Source: Phycisphaerales bacterium (GTDB lineage Bacteria; Planctomycetota; Phycisphaerae; Phycisphaerales; UBA1924). Taken from it: a DNA stretch of 6,067 nucleotides. Shown one piece after another: positions 1-5,736 of the stretch (its first letter is position 1; each line of letters opens with the position of its first letter). The DNA is taken from positions 1-6,067 of the forward strand of contig JAJDDH010000236.1 in NCBI GenBank assembly GCA_029260415.1. Reading direction: 5' to 3'. The notes beneath the pieces were generated by a model, which saw only the letters and a list, made by a program, of their open reading frames with translations, did not search any database and was not told the origin of the DNA. The position numbers and the translations under genes are program-made.

Positions 1-1971
1 AACGTCCTCTACATGGACCCGGACGCCCAGAACTACGCCGCCTTCACCTCCACCAACCTCCCCGCCCTGCTCGGCTCCCTCGACCAGCGCGACATCGCCG
101 ACCACATCGACTACATCCTCGTCATGCCCGGGGGCCAATACCGCGTCGGCGCCATCGGCTACGTCTCCGACCCGTGCGCCAGCATCACCTGGTTCAGCAT
201 CAGCTCCTGCTACACCTCCGCCTTCGTCGCCGACGGCATCCTCGCCGGCGGCACACGCCAGAACGAGACCAACCGATACTTCGGACTCTTCACCGACATC
301 CCCGCCTTCGACAGCAACACCGGCTACATCAGCGGCTCCCCCTCCACCTCCGAGTTCGCCAAACGCTACTTCATCGGCGCGCTCCTGGGCTACACCAGCA
401 CCGAGCTGGGCAACACCCTCCAGGAGCTCTTCGACATGGTGGACCGCTCCGTCGCCGCCGACGGAACCCACCCCGACGGCACGTTCTACTTCATGAACAA
501 CCCCGCCGACGTCGCCCGAAACGTCCGCGCCACCCAGTACAACAGCACGCTCCCGCTGCTCAGCAACGCCGGAGGGACCGGTGAAATCATCAACGGCACG
601 CTCCCGCTGACCCGCCACGACTGCCTCGGCGTCATGTCCGGCTTCGCCACCCAGAACATCGAGGGCGCCGACATGACCCTCCTCCCCGGCTCGTTCTGCG
701 ATCACCTCACCAGCTTCGGCGCCCTCTTCGACCCCTCCACCCAGACTAAGGCGTCCGAGTGGATCCGCAAGGGCGCCTCGGGCTCCTACGGCGCCGTCCA
801 GGAACCCTGCAACTACATCGGCAAGTTCCCCCGCGCCAACTTCCACGTCGCCTACGCCGGGGGCATGACCCTCGGCGAGTCCGCCTTCCGCTCGCTCGCC
901 TTCTTCCCCTTCCAGGGCCTCATCTACGGCGACCCCCTCACCCGCCCCTTCGCCCACATCCCCAGCGTCTCGGTCCCCGACGCCCCCACCGCCCCCGTCT
1001 CGGGCGTCGTCACGCTCTCCCCGCAGGCCACCACCACCCACCCCACCGCGTCGATCGACGCCTTCGAGCTGCTCATCGACGGCGTCTCCGTCGAAACAAC
1101 CGGGCCAACGGGGACCTTCACCATCAACACCGCCCTGCTCAGCGAAGGATCGCACGACGTTCGCGTCCTCGCCTACGACACGACCACCATCCGCACCGTC
1201 GGGCGCTGGACGGCGCTGCTCGACGTGGACAACACGCCCCACGCCGCCGCGCTGCTCGCCAATACAAGCGCGGGCGAGTTGAGCACCGCTTTCGAGTTCA
1301 CCACCGCCGCCGCGGGCGGGCCCGTCAGCGAGGTCCGCCTCTGGCACAACGGACGCATCGCCGCCTCCAGCGCCACCACCGCAACGCCAATCATCGTGCG
1401 CGGCCAGGCCTTCGGCGCAGGCCCCGTCTCCGTCTGGTCAGAGATCCTCTTCACCGATGGCACAATCGCCCGCTCCGCGCCGATCGATCTGGACATCGCC
1501 GACTCCGCCTCCCCCGCCGCGGCGACCCCGGTCGCGTTCTCCTACTCCCGGACCGTTTCCCCCGCCTCGCCCGCGGTCATCGAGCTCCCGACCTCGTTCG
1601 TCGACGACATCAGCGACGCGAGCTGGTCCATCACCACATCCCCCGCCCAGGCGTCGTTCCTCAACAACTCGGGCCCCTACCGCGTCCTCGTCCCCGACGC
1701 GGGCGCGACGGGCTCGGACCTGATCCAGTTCCGGGTCTCCACCCCCTCGGGAACCTCCTCGATCGCCTCGATCAACCTCACCTACGCGCCGCCCCCCTGC
1801 CCCGCCGACCTCGCGGCCCCCTTCGGCACGCTCGACTTCTCCGACGTGCTCGCCTTTCTCACCGCCTTTGGCTCAGGCGCCCCCGAGGCCGATCTCGCCC
1901 CGCCGTTGGGCACGTTCGACTTCTCCGACGTCCTCGCCTTCCTGGGCGCGTTCGCCGCAGGCTGCCCCTGA
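1..1971 (+). CDS. TIGR03790-family secreted protein with Ig-like domains and GC-type dockerin tail (5' partial)
   Basis: The frame is open from base 1, with sense codons (N-V-L-Y) before the first ATG at 13, so the true start and signal peptide lie upstream. Bases 1 to about 960 resemble the TIGR03790 family, which has no established function and is reported mainly from genomes with exosortase-type surface sorting. Recognisable points are 'DHIDYILVMPGG' near the start, 'DHLTSFG' at 700-720, the 'GASGSYGAVQEPCN' block ending near 813, and 'FPFQGLIYGDPLTRPF' before 950. The His of DHLTS and the Cys of EPC could be a catalytic pair, but that is speculation. From 961 to about 1790 there are three beta-rich, Ig-like segments (about 961-1233, 1234-1503, 1504-1790). 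The protein ends in two dockerin-like units (1804-1962) and C-P. It is probably exported and held at the cell surface. The next gene follows after 26 bases on the same strand. The family call is from pattern memory; the reading frame itself is certain. Confidence 0.82.
   Translation, partial: NVLYMDPDAQNYAAFTSTNLPALLGSLDQRDIADHIDYILVMPGGQYRVGAIGYVSDPCASITWFSISSCYTSAFVADGILAGGTRQNETNRYFGLFTDIPAFDSNTGYISGSPSTSEFAKRYFIGALLGYTSTELGNTLQELFDMVDRSVAADGTHPDGTFYFMNNPADVARNVRATQYNSTLPLLSNAGGTGEIINGTLPLTRHDCLGVMSGFATQNIEGADMTLLPGSFCDHLTSFGALFDPSTQTKASEWIRKGASGSYGAVQEPCNYIGKFPRANFHVAYAGGMTLGESAFRSLAFFPFQGLIYGDPLTRPFAHIPSVSVPDAPTAPVSGVVTLSPQATTTHPTASIDAFELLIDGVSVETTGPTGTFTINTALLSEGSHDVRVLAYDTTTIRTVGRWTALLDVDNTPHAAALLANTSAGELSTAFEFTTAAAGGPVSEVRLWHNGRIAASSATTATPIIVRGQAFGAGPVSVWSEILFTDGTIARSAPIDLDIADSASPAAATPVAFSYSRTVSPASPAVIELPTSFVDDISDASWSITTSPAQASFLNNSGPYRVLVPDAGATGSDLIQFRVSTPSGTSSIASINLTYAPPPCPADLAAPFGTLDFSDVLAFLTAFGSGAPEADLAPPLGTFDFSDVLAFLGAFAAGCP
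1804..1962 (+). repeat. Tandem GC-type dockerin-like repeat (two 25-residue units)
   Basis: Unit 1 (1804-1878) and unit 2 (1888-1962) start 84 bases apart. Both read A-D-L-A-x-P-x-G-T-x-D-F-S-D-V-L-A-F-L-x-A-F-x-x-G. The DNA is also nearly identical over the core: bases 1828-1860 and 1912-1944 differ at only a few positions, mostly silent. A Cys-Pro precedes unit 1 (from 1798) and another follows unit 2 (1963-1968), giving the C...CP frame typical of GC-type dockerin anchors in Phycisphaerales. Unlike classical dockerin loops, the first half lacks the D-x-N-x-D-G calcium ligands (DLAAPFGTLDF instead of DLNGDGKVDF), while the helix part FxDVLAFL is kept. The likely role is surface anchoring or sorting; calcium binding is doubtful. 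Confidence 0.85.
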
Positions 1972-1997
1972 GCCCTCGGCGCGCGAACAATCCCCCG

Positions 1998-2918
1998 ATG
2001 GGCAAGGACGAGCCACGCTCAAAGCGACTCCGCAGGACCGCCGCCGCCACCCGCTCAGGCCTCCGGCGCTACCCCCGCGATCTCACCCAGTCGCTCACCG
2101 CCCCCGTCCGCCCCGTCCCGGGCGATGCCCCCGCGTGCCTCCGCGCCATCCACGAGCACGACCCCCTCGCCGCGTCCTGGCTCGGGCACGCCTCCGTCCT
2201 GCTCCGCCAGGGCGGGACCACCATCCTGCTCGACCCCGTCTTCTCCCACCGCATCGGCATGCGCCTGGGACCGATCACCCTCGGTCCCCACCGCCTCCTC
2301 CCCGCCATCGACCCGCAGCGCCTCCCCCCCATCGACCTCATCCTCATCTCCCACGCCCACTTCGACCACCTCGACCGCCCCACTCTCAAGTCACTCGTCA
2401 GCGACAGGACCAACGTCGTCACCGCGCGAGGCACCCGCGGCCTCATCCCCCGTGGTTTCCGCCACGTCATCGAGCTGGATTGGAACAAGTCGCTCAACGT
2501 CTCGGGCGTGAACGTCACCGCCCACGAGCCCGAGCACTGGGGCGCCCGCGCCGCCGTGGACCGCCAGCGCGGGTACAACGCCTACCTCATCGACAGCGAC
2601 ACCGACCGCGCCTTCTTCTCGGGCGACACCGCGTCCACCAACGCCTTCCGCGCCATCGAGAACGTCGATCTCGCCATCTTCGGCATCGGCGCCTACGACC
2701 CCTGGGAGCACAAGCACGCCACCCCCGAGCAGGTCTGGACCATGTTCCGCGCCATGAACGCCAACCGCCTCCTGCCCGTCCACCACTCCACCTTCGAGCT
2801 CTCCGACGAGCACGTCGACGAGCCGATGCAGCGCCTCGTCCGCGCCGCGGGCGCCGACTACGCCCGCCTCATCACCACCGCCCCGGGCGAGCTCTGGTCA
2901 CCGACGCCCCCGACCTGA
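1998..2918 (+). CDS. MBL-fold metal-dependent hydrolase, NAPE-PLD/UlaG-like
   Basis: A 306-residue cytoplasmic-type protein of the metallo-beta-lactamase fold, Lactamase_B_2 branch. The metal-site motifs are present in order: H119-A-H121-F-D123-H124 (bases 2352-2369), H180 in 'PEHWGAR', D210 in 'SGDTA', and H262 in 'LPVHHSTFELSDEHVDEP'. The segment 'GIGAYDPWEHKHATPEQ' and the H-x-x-TF block match bacterial homologues of N-acyl-phosphatidylethanolamine phospholipase D, where G-A-Y-x-P and IHWGTF stand in the same places. This suggests a phosphodiesterase or lactonase-like hydrolase, but the substrate cannot be read from sequence. The first ~30 residues are Arg-rich and precede the fold. ATG 1998 is the only sensible start: the frame runs open upstream inside the preceding gene, and no other in-frame start lies near. 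No clear Shine-Dalgarno is seen. It lies 26 bases after the preceding stop, so co-transcription and possibly coupled translation are likely. Its stop is one base from the stop of the convergent cls gene. Confidence 0.9.
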   Translation: MGKDEPRSKRLRRTAAATRSGLRRYPRDLTQSLTAPVRPVPGDAPACLRAIHEHDPLAASWLGHASVLLRQGGTTILLDPVFSHRIGMRLGPITLGPHRLLPAIDPQRLPPIDLILISHAHFDHLDRPTLKSLVSDRTNVVTARGTRGLIPRGFRHVIELDWNKSLNVSGVNVTAHEPEHWGARAAVDRQRGYNAYLIDSDTDRAFFSGDTASTNAFRAIENVDLAIFGIGAYDPWEHKHATPEQVWTMFRAMNANRLLPVHHSTFELSDEHVDEPMQRLVRAAGADYARLITTAPGELWSPTPPT

Positions 2919-2919
2919 C

Positions 2920-4368
2920 TCAGATCAGCGGCCCGCCCAGGCGCGCGATGTTCTCGCCCAGCCGGGTCAGCACCCCCCGCGCCGCCCAACGCTTGGCGTC
3001 GACCGGGTCCGACGCGTTCATGTACTCCCGCTGGAGCATCCGCAGGCGGCTGGCCACGTCCGTGTCGTAGATCATCAGCGTCACCTCGAAGTTCAGGAAG
3101 AAGCTCCGCGTGTCGAAGTTCGCCGAGCCGATCACCGCGAACTCGCGGTCCACCGTGATCGTCTTGGCGTGCAGCAGCCCCTTCTTGAACCGGTAGATCC
3201 GCACCCCCGCGTCGATCAGGTCCAGAAAGTGCGACTGGCTCGCCATCTGCACGATCGGCGTGTCCAGCTGCGCGGGCACGATCACCGACACCTCCACCCC
3301 GCGCAGCGCCGCAGACTCCAGCGCCAGCTTGATCGCCTCGTCGGGCACGAAGTACGGCGACGTCAGGATCAGCTCCTCCCGAGCCGCGTGGATCACCTCC
3401 AGCACCGACCGGCGGATCGCCGACGACGCCCCGCCAGGGCCCGAGGGCAGCACCTGCGCCTCCGCCCCCTCGCCGATCTCCAGCTCGGGCAGGTACGCCG
3501 TCACGTCGATGTCCGTCTCGCTGTCGAGCTGCCAGTCACTCATGAAAACCAGCGCCAGCGCCTGCGCCCCCGCGCCCTCGATCCGCGCCGACGCGTCGAT
3601 CCAGGGCCCGATGTGCGCCCGCCGCCACACCCGGAACCCGTCGTCGGTCATGTTCTGGCTGCCCACGTACCCCACCCGCCCGTCGATCACCACGATCTTC
3701 CGGTGGTTCCGCAGGTCGATCCGGTGAAACAGCATCCGCAGCGGGTTCGCCTTGAGTGACCCCAGAACCTCAACCCCCGCCCGTCGCAGCGCCGACGCCC
3801 GGTCGCTCTCCAGGAACGCCTTCCCCCCGTACGCGTCAACCAGCACGCGGCACTCCACCCCGCGCCCCGCCGCCCGGACCAACGCCTCCACCACCCGGTC
3901 GGGCCCGCCCCCCACCTGCCAGATGTACGTCAGCACGTGGCAGTGATGCGTCGCCGCGTCGATGTCGGCGCACACGCTCTTGAGAAACTGATCACTCCGA
4001 GCGAACAGATCGATCCGGTTGCCCCGGAACGGGGGCATGTGGGTCTCCGCGGTCCCCAGCTTGGCGATCTGCTCAAACCGTTCGGCGCCCCCGCCCCACG
4101 CACGGCGCTGACGCCACAGCGAGCCACCCTGCTCCGAGAGCGACCGCGTCACCCGCTCGTACCGCCTGGCGCGTGAGGCGCCCAGCCGGCTCTCACCGAT
4201 CAGCAGGTAGATCAGCCCGCCCAGGAACGGCAGAAAGAAGATGATCGAGAGCCAGGCCAGCGACGCGGACGACTCGCGCCGGCGCATCACCACACGGAAC
4301 GACAGCGCGAGCCGAATAAACCAGTCCGCGCCGAAGAACCCAACCGTGGCAACCAGTCGCCAGTCCAT
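2920..4368 (-). CDS. cls: Cardiolipin synthase (PLD superfamily, ClsA-type)
   Basis: A 482-residue membrane protein with the standard length and order of bacterial cardiolipin synthases. It has two hydrophobic N-terminal segments (about residues 3-25 and 36-57, the PLDc_N region with 'LAWLSIIFFLPFLGGLIYLL') and then two phospholipase D catalytic motifs. HKD-1 is H222-R-K224 with D229 and G236-S-x-N239. HKD-2 is H400-A-K402 with D407 and G414-S-x-N417. All catalytic residues are intact. The enzyme is expected to condense two phosphatidylglycerol molecules into cardiolipin plus glycerol at the cytoplasmic membrane; the exact phosphatidyl donor cannot be told here. The ATG (4366-4368, complement) lies 39 bases after the stop of the EF-hand gene on the same strand, with no terminator between, so a shared transcript is likely. 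No good Shine-Dalgarno precedes it. The 3' end meets the MBL-fold gene tail to tail with one base between stops. Confidence 0.95.
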   Translation of the reverse strand: MDWRLVATVGFFGADWFIRLALSFRVVMRRRESSASLAWLSIIFFLPFLGGLIYLLIGESRLGASRARRYERVTRSLSEQGGSLWRQRRAWGGGAERFEQIAKLGTAETHMPPFRGNRIDLFARSDQFLKSVCADIDAATHHCHVLTYIWQVGGGPDRVVEALVRAAGRGVECRVLVDAYGGKAFLESDRASALRRAGVEVLGSLKANPLRMLFHRIDLRNHRKIVVIDGRVGYVGSQNMTDDGFRVWRRAHIGPWIDASARIEGAGAQALALVFMSDWQLDSETDIDVTAYLPELEIGEGAEAQVLPSGPGGASSAIRRSVLEVIHAAREELILTSPYFVPDEAIKLALESAALRGVEVSVIVPAQLDTPIVQMASQSHFLDLIDAGVRIYRFKKGLLHAKTITVDREFAVIGSANFDTRSFFLNFEVTLMIYDTDVASRLRMLQREYMNASDPVDAKRWAARGVLTRLGENIARLGGPLI

Positions 4369-4407
4369 GGGCCAACGGTACCACGCCAGCGCACAGCCCG
4401 GGTCAGC

Positions 4408-5436
4408 CTACGGCCCGTTCCCGCCCTGCCCGCCACCGCCGCCACGGAACCCGCCCCCGCCGCCGCGACCTCCCCCAAAGCCGCCCCGGCCACCGCCAAA
4501 GCCGTCGGCGCCGAAGATCTCCTCGAGGTTGAACTCGTCCTCGCCCGCGATCTCCAGGTCGATCATCAGGTCCCGGAACGCCTGCACATCGCTCTGGTCG
4601 AGGATGCCGTCGTTGTTCACGTCCGAGCTCATCGCCCCCTCGTTGTACCGCGCCAGGAACGACTCGAGGTCCTGGTTGTCCACCGCCCCATCGTTGCCCG
4701 CGTCGTACCGCTGGCGGAACTCGCTCCGCTCGCGGGCCGTGCGGAACTGATCGAACGCGGTCTGGCGCTCATCGCCCGTTAGGCGCCCGTCGCCGTCGGA
4801 ATCGAACCGCTGGGTGATCGCGTCGCGGAACTCGCTGCGCTGCGCCCGCTCGGCGTCGCGCGCCAGCGACTCCTCCACGTCACTCAGCTCCCCGTCACCG
4901 TCCAGGTCGTACGCCGCGATCCGCCGGTCCAGACGCTCTTGCTCGCGCGCCCGCATCTCCTCCTCCATCACGGCCAGCTCGCTCTCGCTCACCACCCCGT
5001 CCCCGTCCGCGTCGTACCGCATCAGGAACCGACGCCCGCGCGGCGAGTTCTTCATCTGCTCGATCCACGCCGCACGGCGCTCCTCGTCGCTGATCTCGCC
5101 GTCCCCGTCCGTGTCCATCCGCGCCATCCGATCGGCCCGCATCGACTCGAACATCGCCCGGCGCTCGTCATCGCTGAGCTCACCATCGCCGTCCGTGTCC
5201 CACTTGGCCCGGTCGAACCCGCCCCGCGGGCCACGCTCTTCGCCGTCGCGCCGCTGGCGGTCGTCGTCGCGCGTCGCCGTCGGGCGGGGCGCCTTGGGGG
5301 TGACCTTCTGCTCCTGAACGACGGGCTCGGGTGTCTCCTCGATCGCCTTGGGCTGCGACGCCTGGAACGCCAGCACACCGCCAGCCCCGACCGCCCCGAC
5401 CACGCCAAGGGCCAACCCGATCATCTTGCCGTTCAT
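4408..5436 (-). CDS. Exported protein with seven EF-hand loops and Gly/Arg-rich tail
   Basis: A 342-residue protein. Residues 4-25 form a hydrophobic N-terminal segment (signal peptide, possibly cut after 'LAFQA', or an uncleaved anchor) with no lipobox Cys and no twin arginine. A Pro/charged linker (30-75) follows, then seven 12-residue calcium loops starting at D80, D108, D142, D177, D212, D245 and D272. Loops 1-5 are canonical D-x-D-G-D-G with Glu at position 12. Loop 6 (DAGNDGAVDNQD) has Gly at position 3. Loops 6 and 7 end in Asp and are 27 residues apart, which resembles dockerin repeats. The C-terminus (about 309-342) is mostly Gly with Arg and Phe. The start is supported by a GGAGGA ribosome binding site 7 bases upstream. 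The likely role is calcium binding or calcium-dependent structure outside the membrane; no enzymatic domain is seen. It is the first gene of a probable pair with cls. Confidence 0.9.
   Translation of the reverse strand: MNGKMIGLALGVVGAVGAGGVLAFQASQPKAIEETPEPVVQEQKVTPKAPRPTATRDDDRQRRDGEERGPRGGFDRAKWDTDGDGELSDDERRAMFESMRADRMARMDTDGDGEISDEERRAAWIEQMKNSPRGRRFLMRYDADGDGVVSESELAVMEEEMRAREQERLDRRIAAYDLDGDGELSDVEESLARDAERAQRSEFRDAITQRFDSDGDGRLTGDERQTAFDQFRTARERSEFRQRYDAGNDGAVDNQDLESFLARYNEGAMSSDVNNDGILDQSDVQAFRDLMIDLEIAGEDEFNLEEIFGADGFGGGRGGFGGGRGGGGGFRGGGGGQGGNGP
4411..4512 (-). repeat. Gly/Arg/Phe low-complexity coding tail
   Basis: The last ~34 codons of the EF-hand gene are mostly Gly, broken by Arg, Phe, Gln and Asn in short RGG-, GGF- and FRGG-like units. 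On the plus strand it shows as runs of ccgcc/ccacc. Such tails are usually disordered. Repeat-length variation between strains would be expected here. No sorting signal such as LPXTG or PEP-CTERM is visible in it. Confidence 0.85.
4588..5199 (-). repeat. Seven EF-hand calcium-loop repeats within the gene
   Basis: The calcium loops recur at the DNA level as variants of the same Asp/Gly codon string, read on the minus strand. Start-to-start spacings, in order from the N-terminus, are 28, 34, 35, 35, 33 and 27 residues. The first five fit paired or single EF-hand units; the last pair has the shorter, dockerin-like period. The region spans from D80 to the last residue of loop 7 (D283). Confidence 0.88.
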
Positions 5437-5550
5437 GGTTCTGTCCTCCGCAGCGCCGGATCCGCTCGAGCGCCGAATACGCGATCACGCCCGGTCGAGC
5501 CGGGTTCGTCGGCTCAACGCCGCCGACCACCCCATATTGCATGGCCCACC
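5437..5550 (-). promoter_or_regulatory. Upstream/leader region of the EF-hand gene with two overlapping hairpins
   Basis: This non-coding stretch lies between the tRNA terminator and the EF-hand start. Two inverted repeats with 6-bp stems are visible: GAGCCG (5497-5502) with CGGCTC (5510-5515), and GTCGGC (5508-5513) with GCCGAC (5522-5527). They share bases 5510-5513, so only one can form at a time. An A/T-rich hexamer CAATAT (complement of 5534-5539) could serve as a -10 element, but no convincing -35 is in place. In DNA this GC-rich, 6-bp stems arise easily by chance, so a regulatory role is uncertain. Confidence 0.25.
5444..5449 (-). promoter_or_regulatory. Shine-Dalgarno site of the EF-hand gene
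   Basis: The minus strand reads GGAGGA, followed by 7 bases and then the ATG at 5434-5436. It is a near-ideal anti-16S match and fixes the start codon. It contrasts with the MBL-fold and cls genes, which have no evident site. Confidence 0.85.
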
Positions 5551-5580
5551 CCAAACAAAGACCCCGCACAAGGCGGGGTC
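5551..5580 (-). terminator. Intrinsic terminator of the CAU tRNA
   Basis: On the minus strand, a perfect 8-bp stem GACCCCGC / GCGGGGTC (5573-5580 with 5560-5567) with a 5-base loop is followed directly by TTTGTTTGG. It begins 8 bases after the tRNA discriminator base. On the plus strand the stem is followed by AGAGAAAG, so it is not a terminator in that direction. It separates the tRNA unit from the EF-hand/cls unit. Confidence 0.82.
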
Positions 5581-5588
5581 AGAGAAAG

Positions 5589-5662
5589 TGGCGAGGGGGA
5601 GACTTGAACTCCCGACCTGCGGGTTATGAATCCGCCGCTCTAGCCAGCTGAGCTACCTCGCC
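5589..5662 (-). tRNA. tRNA with CAU anticodon, most likely elongator tRNA-Met
   Basis: A full 74-base cloverleaf reads on the minus strand: acceptor GGCGAGG/CCTCGCC fully paired, D arm GCTC/GAGC with a 9-base loop, anticodon loop TTCATAA with CAT at complement 5626-5628, a 5-base variable loop, and T arm GGGAG-TTCAAGT-CTCCC. The discriminator is A, and the 3' CCA is not encoded (next bases CTT). The paired G1-C72 end excludes initiator tRNA-fMet. A CAU anticodon could also be the lysidine-modified tRNA-Ile2, which sequence alone does not fully exclude; Met is the better guess from overall likeness. The anticodon stem GCGGA/CCCGC has an A31-C39 mismatch next to the loop. A terminator follows immediately. 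Confidence 0.95.
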
Positions 5663-5681
5663 AGAGGTCTGTACGGGGCGG

Positions 5682-5687
5682 ATCGTA
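5682..5687 (-). promoter_or_regulatory. Possible -10 element for the tRNA
   Basis: The minus strand reads TACGAT 19 bases upstream of the mature tRNA 5' end, which would place initiation about a dozen bases before the tRNA. The hexamer 17 bases further upstream (TGGGTC) is a poor -35. The tRNA might instead be read through from tatA. Confidence 0.3.
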
Positions 5688-5736
5688 GCCCGACAGGCCC
5701 GACCGACCCACCCGCACGGGCAACCATCTGCGCCGC

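Noticed and set aside
759..1997. Upstream in-frame extension of the MBL-fold gene
   Set aside because: The extension overlaps the surface-protein gene in another frame and is Arg/Pro/His-rich without domain signal. The ATG at 1998 gives a normal family length.
2069..2813. Long minus-strand open frames opposite the MBL-fold gene
   Set aside because: They are antisense shadows of third-position G/C bias, with no recognisable motif and no ribosome binding site.
1868..3070. A 400-codon open frame on the plus strand spanning the MBL-fold gene and the end of cls
   Set aside because: Its translation is almost all Arg, Pro, His and Ala, typical of an out-of-frame reading of GC-rich DNA. It overlaps two genes with intact catalytic motifs.
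3169..3759. Plus-strand open frames opposite cls
   Set aside because: Low-complexity Arg/Pro/His translations opposite a complete two-HKD cardiolipin synthase.
5560..5580. Terminator hairpin acting also on the plus strand
   Set aside because: On the plus strand the stem is followed by AGAGAAAG with no T-tract, and there is no plus-strand gene to end here.
4814..5607. Plus-strand open frames opposite the EF-hand gene, including Ser/Arg-rich ones
   Set aside because: The Ser/Arg repeats are the reverse reading of the Asp/Gly calcium-loop codons; the EF-hand frame explains the sequence.
5331..5651. Open frames ending in 'GGDLNSRPAGYESAALAS' and 'RGRLELPTCGL'
   Set aside because: These endings are well-known false peptides from reading the antisense strand of a tRNA gene; here they fall on the CAU tRNA.
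5707..5725. Short inverted repeat CCCG-CA-CGGG after tatA as a terminator
   Set aside because: The stem is 4 bp with a 2-base loop and no T-run follows on the minus strand.
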